Below are positions 24,526 through 33,718 of a stretch of 40,093 nt of DNA, piece after piece. Origin of the DNA: RGIG1934 sp964492545 (lineage in GTDB: Bacteria > Bacillota > Clostridia > Lachnospirales > Lachnospiraceae). The notes under the pieces are model-generated. The model had not been told where the DNA came from and did not search any database. It saw nothing but the letters and a program-made list of their open reading frames with translations. The translations under genes were made by a program, and so were the position numbers. The stretch spans positions 1 to 40,093 of the forward strand of contig CAZBKO010000008.1 of NCBI GenBank assembly GCA_964492545.1, read 5' to 3'. Position 1 is the first letter of the stretch, and every line of letters starts with the position of its first letter.

Positions 24526-25131
24526 ATGATAGCCATAATTGATTATGATGCCGGTAATCTGAAAAGTGTTGAAAAAGCACTTAAGTTTATAGGTGAAGAC
24601 ACAGTCGTGTCGAGAGACAGAGATGAAATCTTAAATGCTGATAAGGTAATATTACCAGGTGTAGGAAGCTTTGGTGATGCAATGGAGAAGCTTAACAAAT
24701 ACAACCTTGTAAATACTATTTATGATGTTGTTGACAACAATACACCGTTTCTTGGTATATGCCTTGGACTTCAGCTTATGTTTGAAAATAGTGATGAAAG
24801 CAAGGGAGTAGCAGGACTTGGAATACTTAAAGGTGACATTCTTAGAATTCCTGATGAACCAGGGTTAAAGATTCCGCATATTGGATGGAATTCTCTGGAT
24901 TTCCAAAACAACGGCAGATTATTTAAAGATATACCGGATCAGTCATATGTATATTTCGTGCATTCTTACTATTTGAAAGCAAAAGAAGAATCAATTGTTA
25001 AGGCTACTACAGAATACAGTACACACATTCATGCATCCGTTGAGAAGAATAACATATTTGCATGTCAGTTTCATCCGGAAAAAAGCAGTGAAATAGGATT
25101 GAACATTTTACGTAATTTTTCGAATTTATAG
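24526..25131 (+). CDS. hisH: imidazole glycerol phosphate synthase, glutaminase subunit HisH
   Basis: A 201-residue class I glutamine amidotransferase that supplies ammonia to HisF in histidine biosynthesis. It shows IAIIDYDAGNLKSVEKAL, the oxyanion strand LPGVGSFGDAM, the nucleophile Cys79 in GICLGLQLMF, and the His183/Glu185 pair in FHPEKSSE. All triad residues are present and the length is normal. ATG 24526 lies 5 bases after the previous stop, and hisF starts 19 bases later, so the subunits are made together. No other his genes are visible in the window. Confidence 0.97.
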   Translation: MIAIIDYDAGNLKSVEKALKFIGEDTVVSRDRDEILNADKVILPGVGSFGDAMEKLNKYNLVNTIYDVVDNNTPFLGICLGLQLMFENSDESKGVAGLGILKGDILRIPDEPGLKIPHIGWNSLDFQNNGRLFKDIPDQSYVYFVHSYYLKAKEESIVKATTEYSTHIHASVEKNNIFACQFHPEKSSEIGLNILRNFSNL

Positions 25132-25150
25132 AATATAAGGAGAGACTAGA

Positions 25151-25924
25151 ATGCATACAAAGAGAATTATCCCATGTTTGGATGTTAATAATAATAGAGT
25201 GGTCAAAGGAATTAATTTCGTTAATCTGAGAGACGCAGGAGACCCTGTTGAAGTTGCAGCTGCCTATGATAAAGCAGGTGCAGATGAAGTGGTATTCCTT
25301 GATATAACTGCATCCTCAGACCAGAGAGAAACCGTAGTTGATATGGTAAGGAAGGTTGCAGAAAAAGTATTTATTCCATTTACTGTTGGTGGTGGAATTA
25401 GAACAGTTGACAATTTTAAAGAACTTTTACGAGAAGGTGCAGATAAAATTGCAATCAATTCTGCAGCGATTAATACACCTAATCTAATCAGTGATGCAGC
25501 TGATAAGTTTGGAAGTCAATGTGTTGTTGTGGCAATTGACGCTAGGAGAAGAGAGGATGGAAGTGGCTGGAACATTTTCAAGAATGGCGGAAGAATAGAT
25601 ACGGGATTAGATGCTGTTGAATGGGCAATGAGAGTAGATAAGCTTGGAGCAGGTGAAATACTTTTAACAAGTATGGATTGTGATGGAACTAAGGCAGGAT
25701 ATGATATTGAGCTAACAAGAATGATTGCTGAAAACGTTTCAATTCCAGTTATTGCTTCAGGCGGTGCAGGAAATATGGAGCATTTTTATGATGCACTTAC
25801 AGAAGGTAAAGCAGATGCAGCACTTGCAGCATCATTATTCCATTATAAAGAACTTGAGATAATGGAGCTTAAAAAGTATTTAAATGAAAAAGGAGTTCAT
25901 GTAAGATATGGCAGCAATAGATAA
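25151..25924 (+). CDS. hisF: imidazole glycerol phosphate synthase, cyclase subunit HisF
   Basis: A 257-residue TIM-barrel subunit that uses ammonia from HisH to close the imidazole ring. It shows RIIPCLDVNNNRVVKG with the catalytic Asp11, FTVGGGIRT, VVAIDARR with catalytic Asp130, LLTSMDCDGTKAGYD, and the phosphate site IASGGAGNMEH. Length is normal. Its last 17 bases overlap the start of ung, an unusually long overlap between unrelated genes. Confidence 0.97.
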   Translation: MHTKRIIPCLDVNNNRVVKGINFVNLRDAGDPVEVAAAYDKAGADEVVFLDITASSDQRETVVDMVRKVAEKVFIPFTVGGGIRTVDNFKELLREGADKIAINSAAINTPNLISDAADKFGSQCVVVAIDARRREDGSGWNIFKNGGRIDTGLDAVEWAMRVDKLGAGEILLTSMDCDGTKAGYDIELTRMIAENVSIPVIASGGAGNMEHFYDALTEGKADAALAASLFHYKELEIMELKKYLNEKGVHVRYGSNR

Positions 25925-26585
25925 TGATTGGCTTGAACCAATGAATAAAGAGTTTAAGAAGGATTATTATAAGGAATTATTCTCGTTTGTTAAGAACGAG
26001 TATGGTAGAGCTGTTGTTTATCCGCCGGCTGACGATATTTTCAATGCATTTCATTTCACACCACTCAAAAATGTAAAGGTTTTGATACTTGGACAGGATC
26101 CATATCATAACGAACATCAGGCACATGGATTGTCATTTTCAGTATTACCAGAGCAGAGAGATATTCCTCCTTCTTTACAGAATATTTATAAGGAGCTTAA
26201 CAGTGATCTTGGGTGTGATATTCCGAATAATGGATACCTTAAGAAATGGGCTGATCAGGGAGTGCTGTTACTTAATACTGTTCTTACAGTAAGAGCACAT
26301 CAGGCTAATTCACATCAGGGTAAGGGCTGGGAGCAATTCACAGATGCTGTAATAAGAGTTGTGAATGAACAAGACAGACCAATAGTGTATATGCTGTGGG
26401 GAAAACCTGCTCAGAGTAAGATAACGATGCTCAATAACCCTAAACATTTAATACTTACAGCACCACATCCAAGTCCACTATCTGCATACAGAGGATTTTT
26501 TGGATGTAAGCATTTTAGCAAAGCAAATGAATTTCTACAAGCCAATGGGCTCGAACCAATTGACTGGCAGATAGATAACATATAA
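25908..26585 (+). CDS. ung: uracil-DNA glycosylase, family 1
   Basis: A 225-residue base-excision enzyme removing uracil from DNA. It has the water-activating loop LILGQDPYHNEHQAHGLSFS (Asp64, His67), the uracil-binding LLNTVLTVRAHQANSH with its conserved Asn, VYMLWGKPAQ, and the DNA-intercalation loop HPSPLSAYRGFFG with His187. Length is normal. The ATG at 25908 lies inside hisF; the next in-frame ATG would remove the N-terminal DNDWLEPMNKEFKKDYY segment typical of the family. The gene is closed by a strong terminator. Confidence 0.97.
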   Translation: MAAIDNDWLEPMNKEFKKDYYKELFSFVKNEYGRAVVYPPADDIFNAFHFTPLKNVKVLILGQDPYHNEHQAHGLSFSVLPEQRDIPPSLQNIYKELNSDLGCDIPNNGYLKKWADQGVLLLNTVLTVRAHQANSHQGKGWEQFTDAVIRVVNEQDRPIVYMLWGKPAQSKITMLNNPKHLILTAPHPSPLSAYRGFFGCKHFSKANEFLQANGLEPIDWQIDNI

Positions 26586-26631
26586 AAATGGTACTTACTT
26601 GAAATTAATGTTTCTTGTAAGTACCATTTTT
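26584..26631. terminator. bidirectional terminator between ung and the activase gene
   Basis: A perfect 15-base stem, AAAAATGGTACTTAC (26584-26598) with GTAAGTACCATTTTT (26617-26631). It has an A-run on the left and a T-run on the right, so it can stop ung on the plus strand and the converging activase gene on the minus strand. Confidence 0.9.
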
Positions 26632-26634
26632 CTT

Positions 26635-26704
26635 GATTGATAGGAAGTTACGTCCTGTCAATTAAATCGCTTCGCGGGATGTGCACAAATTCATAAGGAA
26701 AATG
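26635..26704. repeat. intergenic repeat, copy 2
   Basis: Second copy of the unit seen at 8028-8098: hairpin ATTGATAGGA/TCCTGTCAAT (26636-26662, loop AGTTACG) and a tail with CGCTTCGCGGG, GCACAAATT and CATAAGGAA. Relative to copy 1 there is a 2-base insertion in the loop and a few substitutions, one of which keeps stem pairing as G-U. Here it lies between convergent genes and so does not supply a ribosome site. Confidence 0.75.
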
Positions 26705-26726
26705 TCACTTCGTGCTCGAATTTTTT

Positions 26727-29700
26727 TTATTTTTCTTTTTTCATATTCTTTGCAGCTGTTGCAAGCATAAGCTTGATTCTGTTAAGCTGGTTAACTTCAC
26801 TGGCACCTGGATCATAGTCGACAGCAACAATATTTGCCTTTGGATTCTGCCTGCGAATTTCTTTTATAACACCTTTTCCAACTATATGGTTAGGAAGACA
26901 TCCGAATGGCTGAGCACAAACAACATTTGGTACACCATTTTCTATAAGCTCTAGCATTTCACCTGTTAAGAACCAGCCTTCACCTGTCTGATTACCAAGA
27001 GAAGCAATAGGAGAAGCAAGTTCAGCAATGTGCTTAATCTTAGCTGGCGGATTGAAATGAGTACTCTTTGCAAATTCGCTTGATGCGGCTTTTCTCATAT
27101 GCTGAAGGAAACTAATTCCAAGGTTACATTTGCGAGCTGTGGCTTTTGTAAATCCAAGATTCTCGTATTTAAAGTTTGCATTATAGAAACTGTATAAGAG
27201 GAAATCAAGTAAGTCAGGCATTACTGCCTCAGCGCCTTCTGTTTCAAGTAAATCAACAATGTGATTATTAGCAGCTGGTAAGAACTTAACAAGGATTTCT
27301 CCAACTATACCAACTCTTGGCTTTTTAAGAGTTTCATCAATTGGAAGCTTGTCAAAATCACGAATGATTCCTTTTAAATTTTTCTTAAATTCTGATGATG
27401 AGGTAGAAGATTTCTGTAATGATTCAATACATTTCTTTCTCCATTTCTCATGAAGCTCATTGGTAGAACCGCTAACCTTCTCGTAAGGTCTCATTCTGTA
27501 TACAACCTTCATAAATACATCTCCATAAATAACAGCCTGCATACCTTTTATTATCATCTTAGGAGTTATCTTGAAGCCTTCATTCTTTTCAAGTCCCTGT
27601 GCACTGAGTGAAAGTACAGGAATCTGCGCCATTCCGGCTTTTTCAAGAGCTCTACGTATAAATCCAACATAATTGCTGGCACGACATCCACCACCTGTTT
27701 GAGACATAATTACAGCAGTTTTATCAAGGTCATATTTTCCGGATAAAAGAGCTTCCATAATCTGTCCGACAACTATAAGTGAAGGATAGCAGGCATCATT
27801 ATTAACATATTTAAGACCAATATCGATAGCCTTTTTGTTGTCATTTTGGAGAACAACAATGTTGTAACCACAAGCATTAAGTGCTGGCTCTAATAAATCA
27901 AAATGTATTGGAGACATCTGAGGGCAAAGTATAGTATAATTCTTTTTCATCTCAGCTGTAAATTCAACACGGTTTATGTTAGAAGGAACAATAGTTCTTT
28001 CAGTTTGTTTTTTCTCACGAACCTTAAGGGCTGAGATAAGAGAACGAATTCTTATTCTTGCTGCACCAAGGTTGTTAACTTCATCAATTTTAAGTACTGT
28101 ATAAATTTTTCCTGATTTTGTAAGAATATCATTTACACAGTCAGTTGTTACGGCATCAAGACCACATCCAAATGAATTTAGCTGTATTAAGTCAAGATTC
28201 TCTCTTGTTTTAACATAGTTAGCAGCAGCATATAATCTTGAATGATACATCCACTGATCCATTACAATAAGAGGTCTTTCAACAGGAGCAAGATGCGATA
28301 TTGAATCTTCTGTGAGCACAGCAATTCCATAAGAATTAATAAGCTCTGGAATACCATGATTAATTTCTGGGTCAATATGATAAGGTCTGCCGGCGAGAAC
28401 TATACCACGCTTACCGGTTTCATCGAGATATTTAAGAACCTCTTCACCTTTTTTCTTAATATCTTCACGAACATTTTCCATCTCTTTCCACGCATCAAAT
28501 GAAGCTGAAATTATATCTGAAGGATTAATGCTAAATTCCTTTGTAAATACTTCAACAAGTCTCTCAGTAACGGTGTCTCTGTTGGTCAATGCCATAAATG
28601 GATTAAGGAATTTAACCTGACCCTGAGTTATTTCTTCAACATTATTTTTAATATTTTCAGCATATGAAGTAACGATAGGGCAGTTGTAGTGGTTATTAGC
28701 ATCAGGAACTTCATTTCGCTCATAAGGAATACAAGGATAGAAAATAAAATCTATATCCTGCTTAATCAAGTATGTAATATGACCATGTGCAAGCTTAGCA
28801 GGGTAGCATTCAGATTCACTAGGAATTGATTCGATACCAAGCTCATATATTTTTCTGCTTGATTCTGGAGATAATACAACTCTAAATCCAAGCTTTTTGA
28901 AAAATGTAGCCCAAAATGGNNNNNNNNNNGAACTCTAGGTATACCAACGGTTCCTCTTGTAGCTTCATCAGCTGTAAGCGCTTCATAATCAAATAATCTT
29001 TTGTGTTTGTATTCAAAAAGGTTAGGAATATTTTCTTTATTCTTTTCCTTTCCTATACCACGCTCGCATCTGTTTCCTGTTACAAACTGACGTCCACCGG
29101 TGAATTTGTTGATTGTTAAGAGACAGCTGTTGGTACATCCCTTACATCTTGCCATTGAAGTAGAAAATTGCAATGAAAGTATTTTCTCCATTGGAAGCAT
29201 AGAAGTCTCCTTGGAACTGTCATATCTTTCTCTGGCAACAAGAGCAGCACCAAAAGCACCCATAATACCTGCAATGTCAGGTCTTACAGCGTCGCAGCCG
29301 GAAATACGTTCAAAACTTCGAAGAACAGCATCGTTGTAGAATGTACCACCCTGTACAACAACCTTTTTACCTAAATCAGATGGATCTGTTATTTTGATTA
29401 CCTTATATAATGCATTTTTGATTACTGAATATGCTAATCCGGCAGAAATATCTGATACCTGAGCACCCTCTTTCTGAGCCTGTTTAACATTTGAGTTCAT
29501 GAAAACTGTACATCTTGTACCAAGATCAACAGGATTCTTAGCAAACAGAGCTTCTTTAGCAAAATCCTCAACAGAATAGTTAAGTGATTTGGCAAAGGTT
29601 TCGATAAAAGAACCACATCCGGAAGAACATGCCTCGTTAAGCTGAACACTGTCAACGGTATTGTTTTTAATCTTGATGCATTTCATATCCTGACCACCGA

Positions 29701-30956
29701 TATCAAGGATACAGTCTACGTCTGGCTCAAAGAATGCAGCAGCGTAGTAATGTGAAACTGTTTCAACCTCACCCTCATCAAGCATAAGAGCAGCCTTTAT
29801 AAGAGCTTCACCATAACCTGTTGAACATGAATATACAATTTTGGCAGATGATGGCATCTGCTCGTTAATCTCTTTGATTGAACGTATTGTAGTTGCAAGA
29901 GGACTACCATTATTACTGCTATAGAAAGAATATAGAAGTGAACCATCCTCACCAACTAAAGCGACCTTAGTTGTGGTAGAACCGGCATCTATTCCCAGAA
30001 AACAGTCACCTTCGTATGTAGATAAATCTGCGGTGGCAACACTGTTTTCGTTATGCTTCTCACAGAAATCTGAATAGTCNNNNNNNNNNAAATAGAGGAT
30101 CAATTCTCTTAATCTCAAACTCCATCTTAATACCATTAGACATTTTTTCGGTAAGCTCACTTATGGATACGCTATTGTCAGTTTTATGATTAAGTGCAGA
30201 ACCAACTGCAGCAAATAGGTGAGAATGGTCAGGTGCTATAACCTGTTCATCTGTAAGCTTGAGTGTTCTGATAAATGCCTTCTTAAGCTCAGGAAGAAAG
30301 TGAAGTGGACCGCCAAGAAATGCAACATTTCCTCTAATTGGTTTACCACAGGCAAGTCCACTGATAGTCTGATTGACAACTGCCTGAAAAATAGATTCTG
30401 CCAAATCTTCCTTAGTAGCACCATCATTGATAAGTGGCTGTATATCTGTTTTTGCAAATACACCACATCTTGCAGCTATAGGGTAAATAGCCTTGTAGTT
30501 CTCAGCATATTTGTTAAGCCCGCCTGCATCTGTCTGAAGAAGCGAAGCCATCTGGTCAATAAATGAACCTGTACCACCGGCACAGATACCATTCATACGC
30601 TGTTCAACACCATTTGTAAAATATATAATCTTGGCATCCTCACCACCAAGCTCAATAGCTACATCAGTCTGTGGCGCATAATCATTAAGTGCTGTTGATA
30701 CGGCAACAACCTCCTGAACAAATGGAATTCCGAGATGTTTAGAAAGAGTGAGACCACCAGAACCTGTAATCATAGGATAAAGTGTAACTTCACCTGTTAT
30801 TTCAAAAGCTTTCTTAAGAAGCTGTGCCAATGTTTCCTGTATATTAGCATAATGTCTTTCATAATCTGAAAAAACAATGCTGCTATTTTCGTTCAGAATA
30901 GCTATCTTAACAGTTGTAGAACCAATATCTATTCCAAGTGAATAATTCTTTTGCAT
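26727..30956 (-). CDS. giant 2-hydroxyacyl-CoA dehydratase activase-related fusion protein (split by two assembly gaps)
   Basis: One gene of about 1,410 codons, read from ATG 30956 (AGGAGG upstream). Three apparent open frames are created by N-runs at 30080-30089 and 28920-28929. Domain order: a first ASKHA ATPase/activase (1-290) with GIDIGSTTVKIAIL and candidate iron-sulfur Cys125 (ICAGGTGSF) and Cys164 (AARCGVF); a second activase (about 310-590) with GIDAGSTTTKVALVG, EACSSGCGSF and GTRCTVF; a Cys cluster CKGCTNSC...RCERGIG; then a DUF2229/HgdB-like part with YPCIPYER, GGGCRASNYVGF and CAQPFGCLPNHIVGKG. In the classical system the activase drives an electron into a dehydratase by ATP hydrolysis; this long fused form is common in Clostridia and its role is unsettled. 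No separate dehydratase genes are adjacent. Confidence 0.88.
28920..28929. other. assembly gap (10 N) in the activase gene
   Basis: The coding sequence reads GIPRV before the gap and PFWATFFKKLGF after it, in different frames. Family members read about GIPRVLNMYENYPFW here, so roughly 20 bases are missing. The apparent second gene start at 28769 is therefore an artefact. Confidence 0.85.
30080..30089. other. assembly gap (10 N) in the activase gene
   Basis: The frame is complete on both sides (RIDPLF before, DYSDFCEKH after), so the true gap is a multiple of three. It lies in the linker between the two activase domains, so it should not break the gene. Confidence 0.85.
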
Positions 30957-31124
30957 AAATTGCCTCCTAGGTAAATTGAATCAAATCGTTCCTATTATAT
31001 TACACAATCATTCAAATTTCAACAATGACGTTTTTAATTTTTTTATTCATATTAAAATGTATATTCACATTAGAGCAAAAATTACATAAATTTATATTAA
31101 AACATAAGCAATGGGGAAAAATGA

Positions 31125-31361
31125 ATGGATGACTATCAAAAGATTTGTTATTGCAAACAGTGTAGAGGAGTAGTTCATCGAATTGCTGCCGGAGATACGC
31201 TCTATGCACTCAGTAGAAAATATAATGTGGCAATTGAAGCAATTATGGATGCAAATCCGTATATAAATATATATAATCTGAAAATTGGCGAGGAAATATG
31301 TATTCCTACAGTGGTTAGACCGCAGCCAAGAAACAATATGAACATATTTGAAGAAGAATAG
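31125..31361 (+). CDS. small LysM-domain protein without signal peptide
   Basis: A 78-residue protein with a single LysM module (about 18-62): HRIAAGDTLYALSRKYNV, then AIMDANPYINIYNLKIGEEICIP. LysM binds N-acetylglucosamine chains of peptidoglycan. Ahead of it stands a short Cys-containing segment, KICYCKQCRG, with a CxCxxC pattern, and no hydrophobic signal. This is like spore-coat or cortex-associated LysM proteins that assemble from the mother-cell cytoplasm; that link is inferred. Start ATG 31125 follows a purine-rich GGGGAAAAA stretch. It is divergent from the activase gene. Confidence 0.82.
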   Translation: MDDYQKICYCKQCRGVVHRIAAGDTLYALSRKYNVAIEAIMDANPYINIYNLKIGEEICIPTVVRPQPRNNMNIFEEE

Positions 31362-31377
31362 TTCATAATATAAGTGT

Positions 31378-31406
31378 TTGACAAAAGGCTTTCCGAAACT
31401 TATAAT
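31378..31406 (+). promoter_or_regulatory. consensus promoter with overlapping inverted repeat
   Basis: TTGACA (31378-31383) and TATAAT (31401-31406) with a 17-base spacer, a full consensus promoter for the rhomboid-like gene (and probably lysA). AAGGCTTTCC in the spacer is matched in inverse by GGGGAAGCCTT around 31425-31435, so the promoter is embedded in an imperfect palindrome that could act as an operator, as a leader hairpin, or as the terminator of the LysM gene. Confidence 0.78.
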
Positions 31407-31462
31407 TAGTCATATTAGGTTTAATGGGGAAGCCTTATTAAATTGAGAAAGGAAACATATGA

Positions 31463-32398
31463 ATGAATTTACTTACGAGACTTGATAGAAAATATGGCAA
31501 GTATGCTATAGACAATATTATGATATACTTGATTATCGGTTACGGTATTATGTGGGCTGTAATTAAATTTAATCTTAATTTTTATTTACAATATTTGTCT
31601 CCTGATATGTCACTTATTATGAAAGGTGAGGTGTGGAGATTACTGAGTATAATCTTTTTGCCACCAGATTTTGGAAGACTATTGTTTCTTGCTATTAATC
31701 TTTATTTCCTGTATTTTATCGGAAAGCTTATGGAGAATATGTGGGGAAAGTTTTCACTTAACCTTTTCATTATATCAAGCTATTTAATGCATATCATAGG
31801 TGCATTTGTACTTTATTTTATATTTGATATAAATATAGGCTCTATTGAGGGATTATTATCAGGTTCTATTGAGGGATTATTACCAGTTTCCTTAAGGTTT
31901 GGTTCGTACTATATTACAATGGCATTATTTGTTCTTGTTGGACTTAGTGCACCTGAGGTACAAGTACTGTTATTTTTCATAATTCCAATCAAGATGAAGT
32001 GGATGGCATATCTTACAATAGCATTGTTATCAGGAACAGTTATATGTGGATATGGAAATGCATTTGGATTAATAAAAAGTGAAGGATTATTAAATGGACT
32101 TGGACAGATTGGAATATATCCATATTCAATTCCGGCTACATCAGCACTTATATGTATTATAGTTGCAGGAGCATTCTATATGCTCATGAGAGGCTATCAT
32201 GTATCACGTGCGCAGATAAAGCGAAAGCGTGAATATAACAAGAAGATTAAGATAAGCAACACACCAAAGGTTCACAAGTGCGCAGTGTGTGGCAGAACCA
32301 GTGAGGATGAGTCATTATCCTTTAGATATTGTTCTAAATGCAATGGAACATATGAGTACTGTCAGGATCATTTATTTACACACGAACACATTAAATAA
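31463..32398 (+). CDS. rhomboid-like (probably inactive) membrane protein with a C-terminal zinc ribbon
   Basis: A 311-residue protein with about six membrane helices and a cytoplasmic tail. The arrangement of GEVWRLLSIIFLPPDFG, LYFLYFIGKLMENMWG and FFIIPIKMKWMAYL recalls the rhomboid/derlin fold. The serine protease motif GxSG and the partner His are not where they would be expected, so it is probably a non-proteolytic rhomboid relative. The tail has CAVCG, CSKC and EYCQDHLFTHEH, a likely zinc-binding module. An in-frame tandem duplication, GSIEGLLS then GSIEGLLP (31840-31888), sits in a loop. ATG 31463 follows GAAAGGA; lysA starts 26 bases later and is probably co-transcribed. Confidence 0.7.
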   Translation: MNLLTRLDRKYGKYAIDNIMIYLIIGYGIMWAVIKFNLNFYLQYLSPDMSLIMKGEVWRLLSIIFLPPDFGRLLFLAINLYFLYFIGKLMENMWGKFSLNLFIISSYLMHIIGAFVLYFIFDINIGSIEGLLSGSIEGLLPVSLRFGSYYITMALFVLVGLSAPEVQVLLFFIIPIKMKWMAYLTIALLSGTVICGYGNAFGLIKSEGLLNGLGQIGIYPYSIPATSALICIIVAGAFYMLMRGYHVSRAQIKRKREYNKKIKISNTPKVHKCAVCGRTSEDESLSFRYCSKCNGTYEYCQDHLFTHEHIK

Positions 32399-32424
32399 TA
32401 TATTACAAAAGGAGTTTTTACATC

Positions 32425-33697
32425 ATGGAAAAGAAAACATTTGTAACACTAGACCAATTGAAAGAAATCGACAAGACTTATCCTACACCATTTCATTTAT
32501 ATGATGAAAAGGGAATTAGAGAAAATGCATTGAAGCTTAAGCAGGCTTTTTCATGGAATAAGGGCTTTAAAGAATATTTTGCAATCAAAGCAACACCAAA
32601 TCCATTTATACTGAACATACTTAAGGATTGTGGATGTGGAGTTGACTGTTCATCATACACAGAGCTTATGATGGCTGAGAAGCTTGGTTTCACAGGAAGT
32701 GAGATTATGTTCTCATCAAATGACACACCAGCGGAAGAATTTGTATACGCTAAGAAATTAGGTGCTCAGATTAACCTTGATGATTTTACACATATTGAAT
32801 ATTTTGAGAAGGTAGCAGGAGAATTTCCAGAGCTCATGTGCTGCAGATACAATCCGGGCGGAATGTTCAAGATAAGCACAACAATAATGGACAACCCGGG
32901 TGATGCTAAATATGGATTTACAAAAGAACAGATTCTTGAAGGATACAAGATTCTTAAATCAAAGGGTGTTAAGAGATTTGGACTTCATGCTTTCCTTGCA
33001 AGTAATACAGTAACTAATGAATATTACCCAACACTTGCAAAAGAATTATTTGAGCTTGCAGTTGAGATTAAAGAGACATGTGGAGTAGAGTTATCATTTA
33101 TCAATCTCTCTGGTGGTGTTGGAGTACCTTACAGACCAGATCAGGAGCCAAATGATATTCTTGCTATTGGCGAGGGCGTTAAGAAGGTGTACGAAGAAGT
33201 ACTTGTACCGGCAGGCCTTGGAAATGTGGCATTGTATACAGAACTTGGAAGATTTATGCTTGCACCTTATGGATGTCTTGTAACTAAAGCAATTCATGAG
33301 AAGCATACACACAAGGAGTACATTGGTGTTGATGCATGTGCAGTTAATCTTATGAGACCGGCTATGTATGGCGCTTATCATCATATTACAGTAATGGGCA
33401 AGGAAGACAAGCCATGTGATCANNNNNNNNNNTCATACATATGACATCACAGGCTCATTATGTGAGAATAACGACAAATTTGCCATAGATAGACAGCTTC
33501 CTGAAATTGAGATGGGTGACTATCTTGTAATTCATGATACAGGAGCTCATGGATTTGCAATGGGTTATAACTATAATGGCAAACTTAAATCAGCAGAGCT
33601 TCTTCTCAAAGAAAATGGAGATGTGGAGATGATTAGAAGAGCAGAAACACCAGAAGATTATTTTGCAACATTTGATTTCTGCGATATCATGAAATAA
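32425..33697 (+). CDS. lysA: diaminopimelate decarboxylase (split by an assembly gap)
   Basis: A PLP-dependent fold-III decarboxylase of about 419 residues, which makes lysine from meso-diaminopimelate. It shows the PLP-binding Lys55 in EYFAIKATPNP, GVDCSSYTELMMA, FGLHAFLASN, the phosphate-binding SGGVGVPY, YTELGRFMLAPYG, and the second-subunit DACAVNLMRPAMYGAYHH; then SLCENNDKFA and HDTGAHGFAMGYNYNG after the gap. A related decarboxylase of other diamines cannot be fully excluded. Ten N at 33423-33432 are flanked by TCA on both sides; merging the copies gives CDHTYDITGS and exactly 420 codons. Start ATG 32425 follows AAAGGAG. The helical-protein gene starts 21 bases after the stop. Confidence 0.9.
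33423..33432. other. assembly gap (10 N) in lysA
   Basis: GATCA precedes the N-run and TCATACATATG follows it. Collapsing the shared TCA restores one frame and the sequence DHTYDI, so the contigs overlap by three bases, as at the CapA gap. Confidence 0.85.
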
Positions 33698-33718
33698 TTG
33701 AAAGGCATTGAATAGAAG

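Noticed and set aside
26702..26770. Short plus-strand frame MSLRARIFFIFLF starting in repeat copy 2
   Set aside because: It runs antisense through the end of the activase gene and consists of T-rich codons; an ATG after AAGGAA is part of the repeat.
28769..30160. Two or three separate activase genes
   Set aside because: The breaks coincide with N-runs, and family alignment shows one continuous protein.
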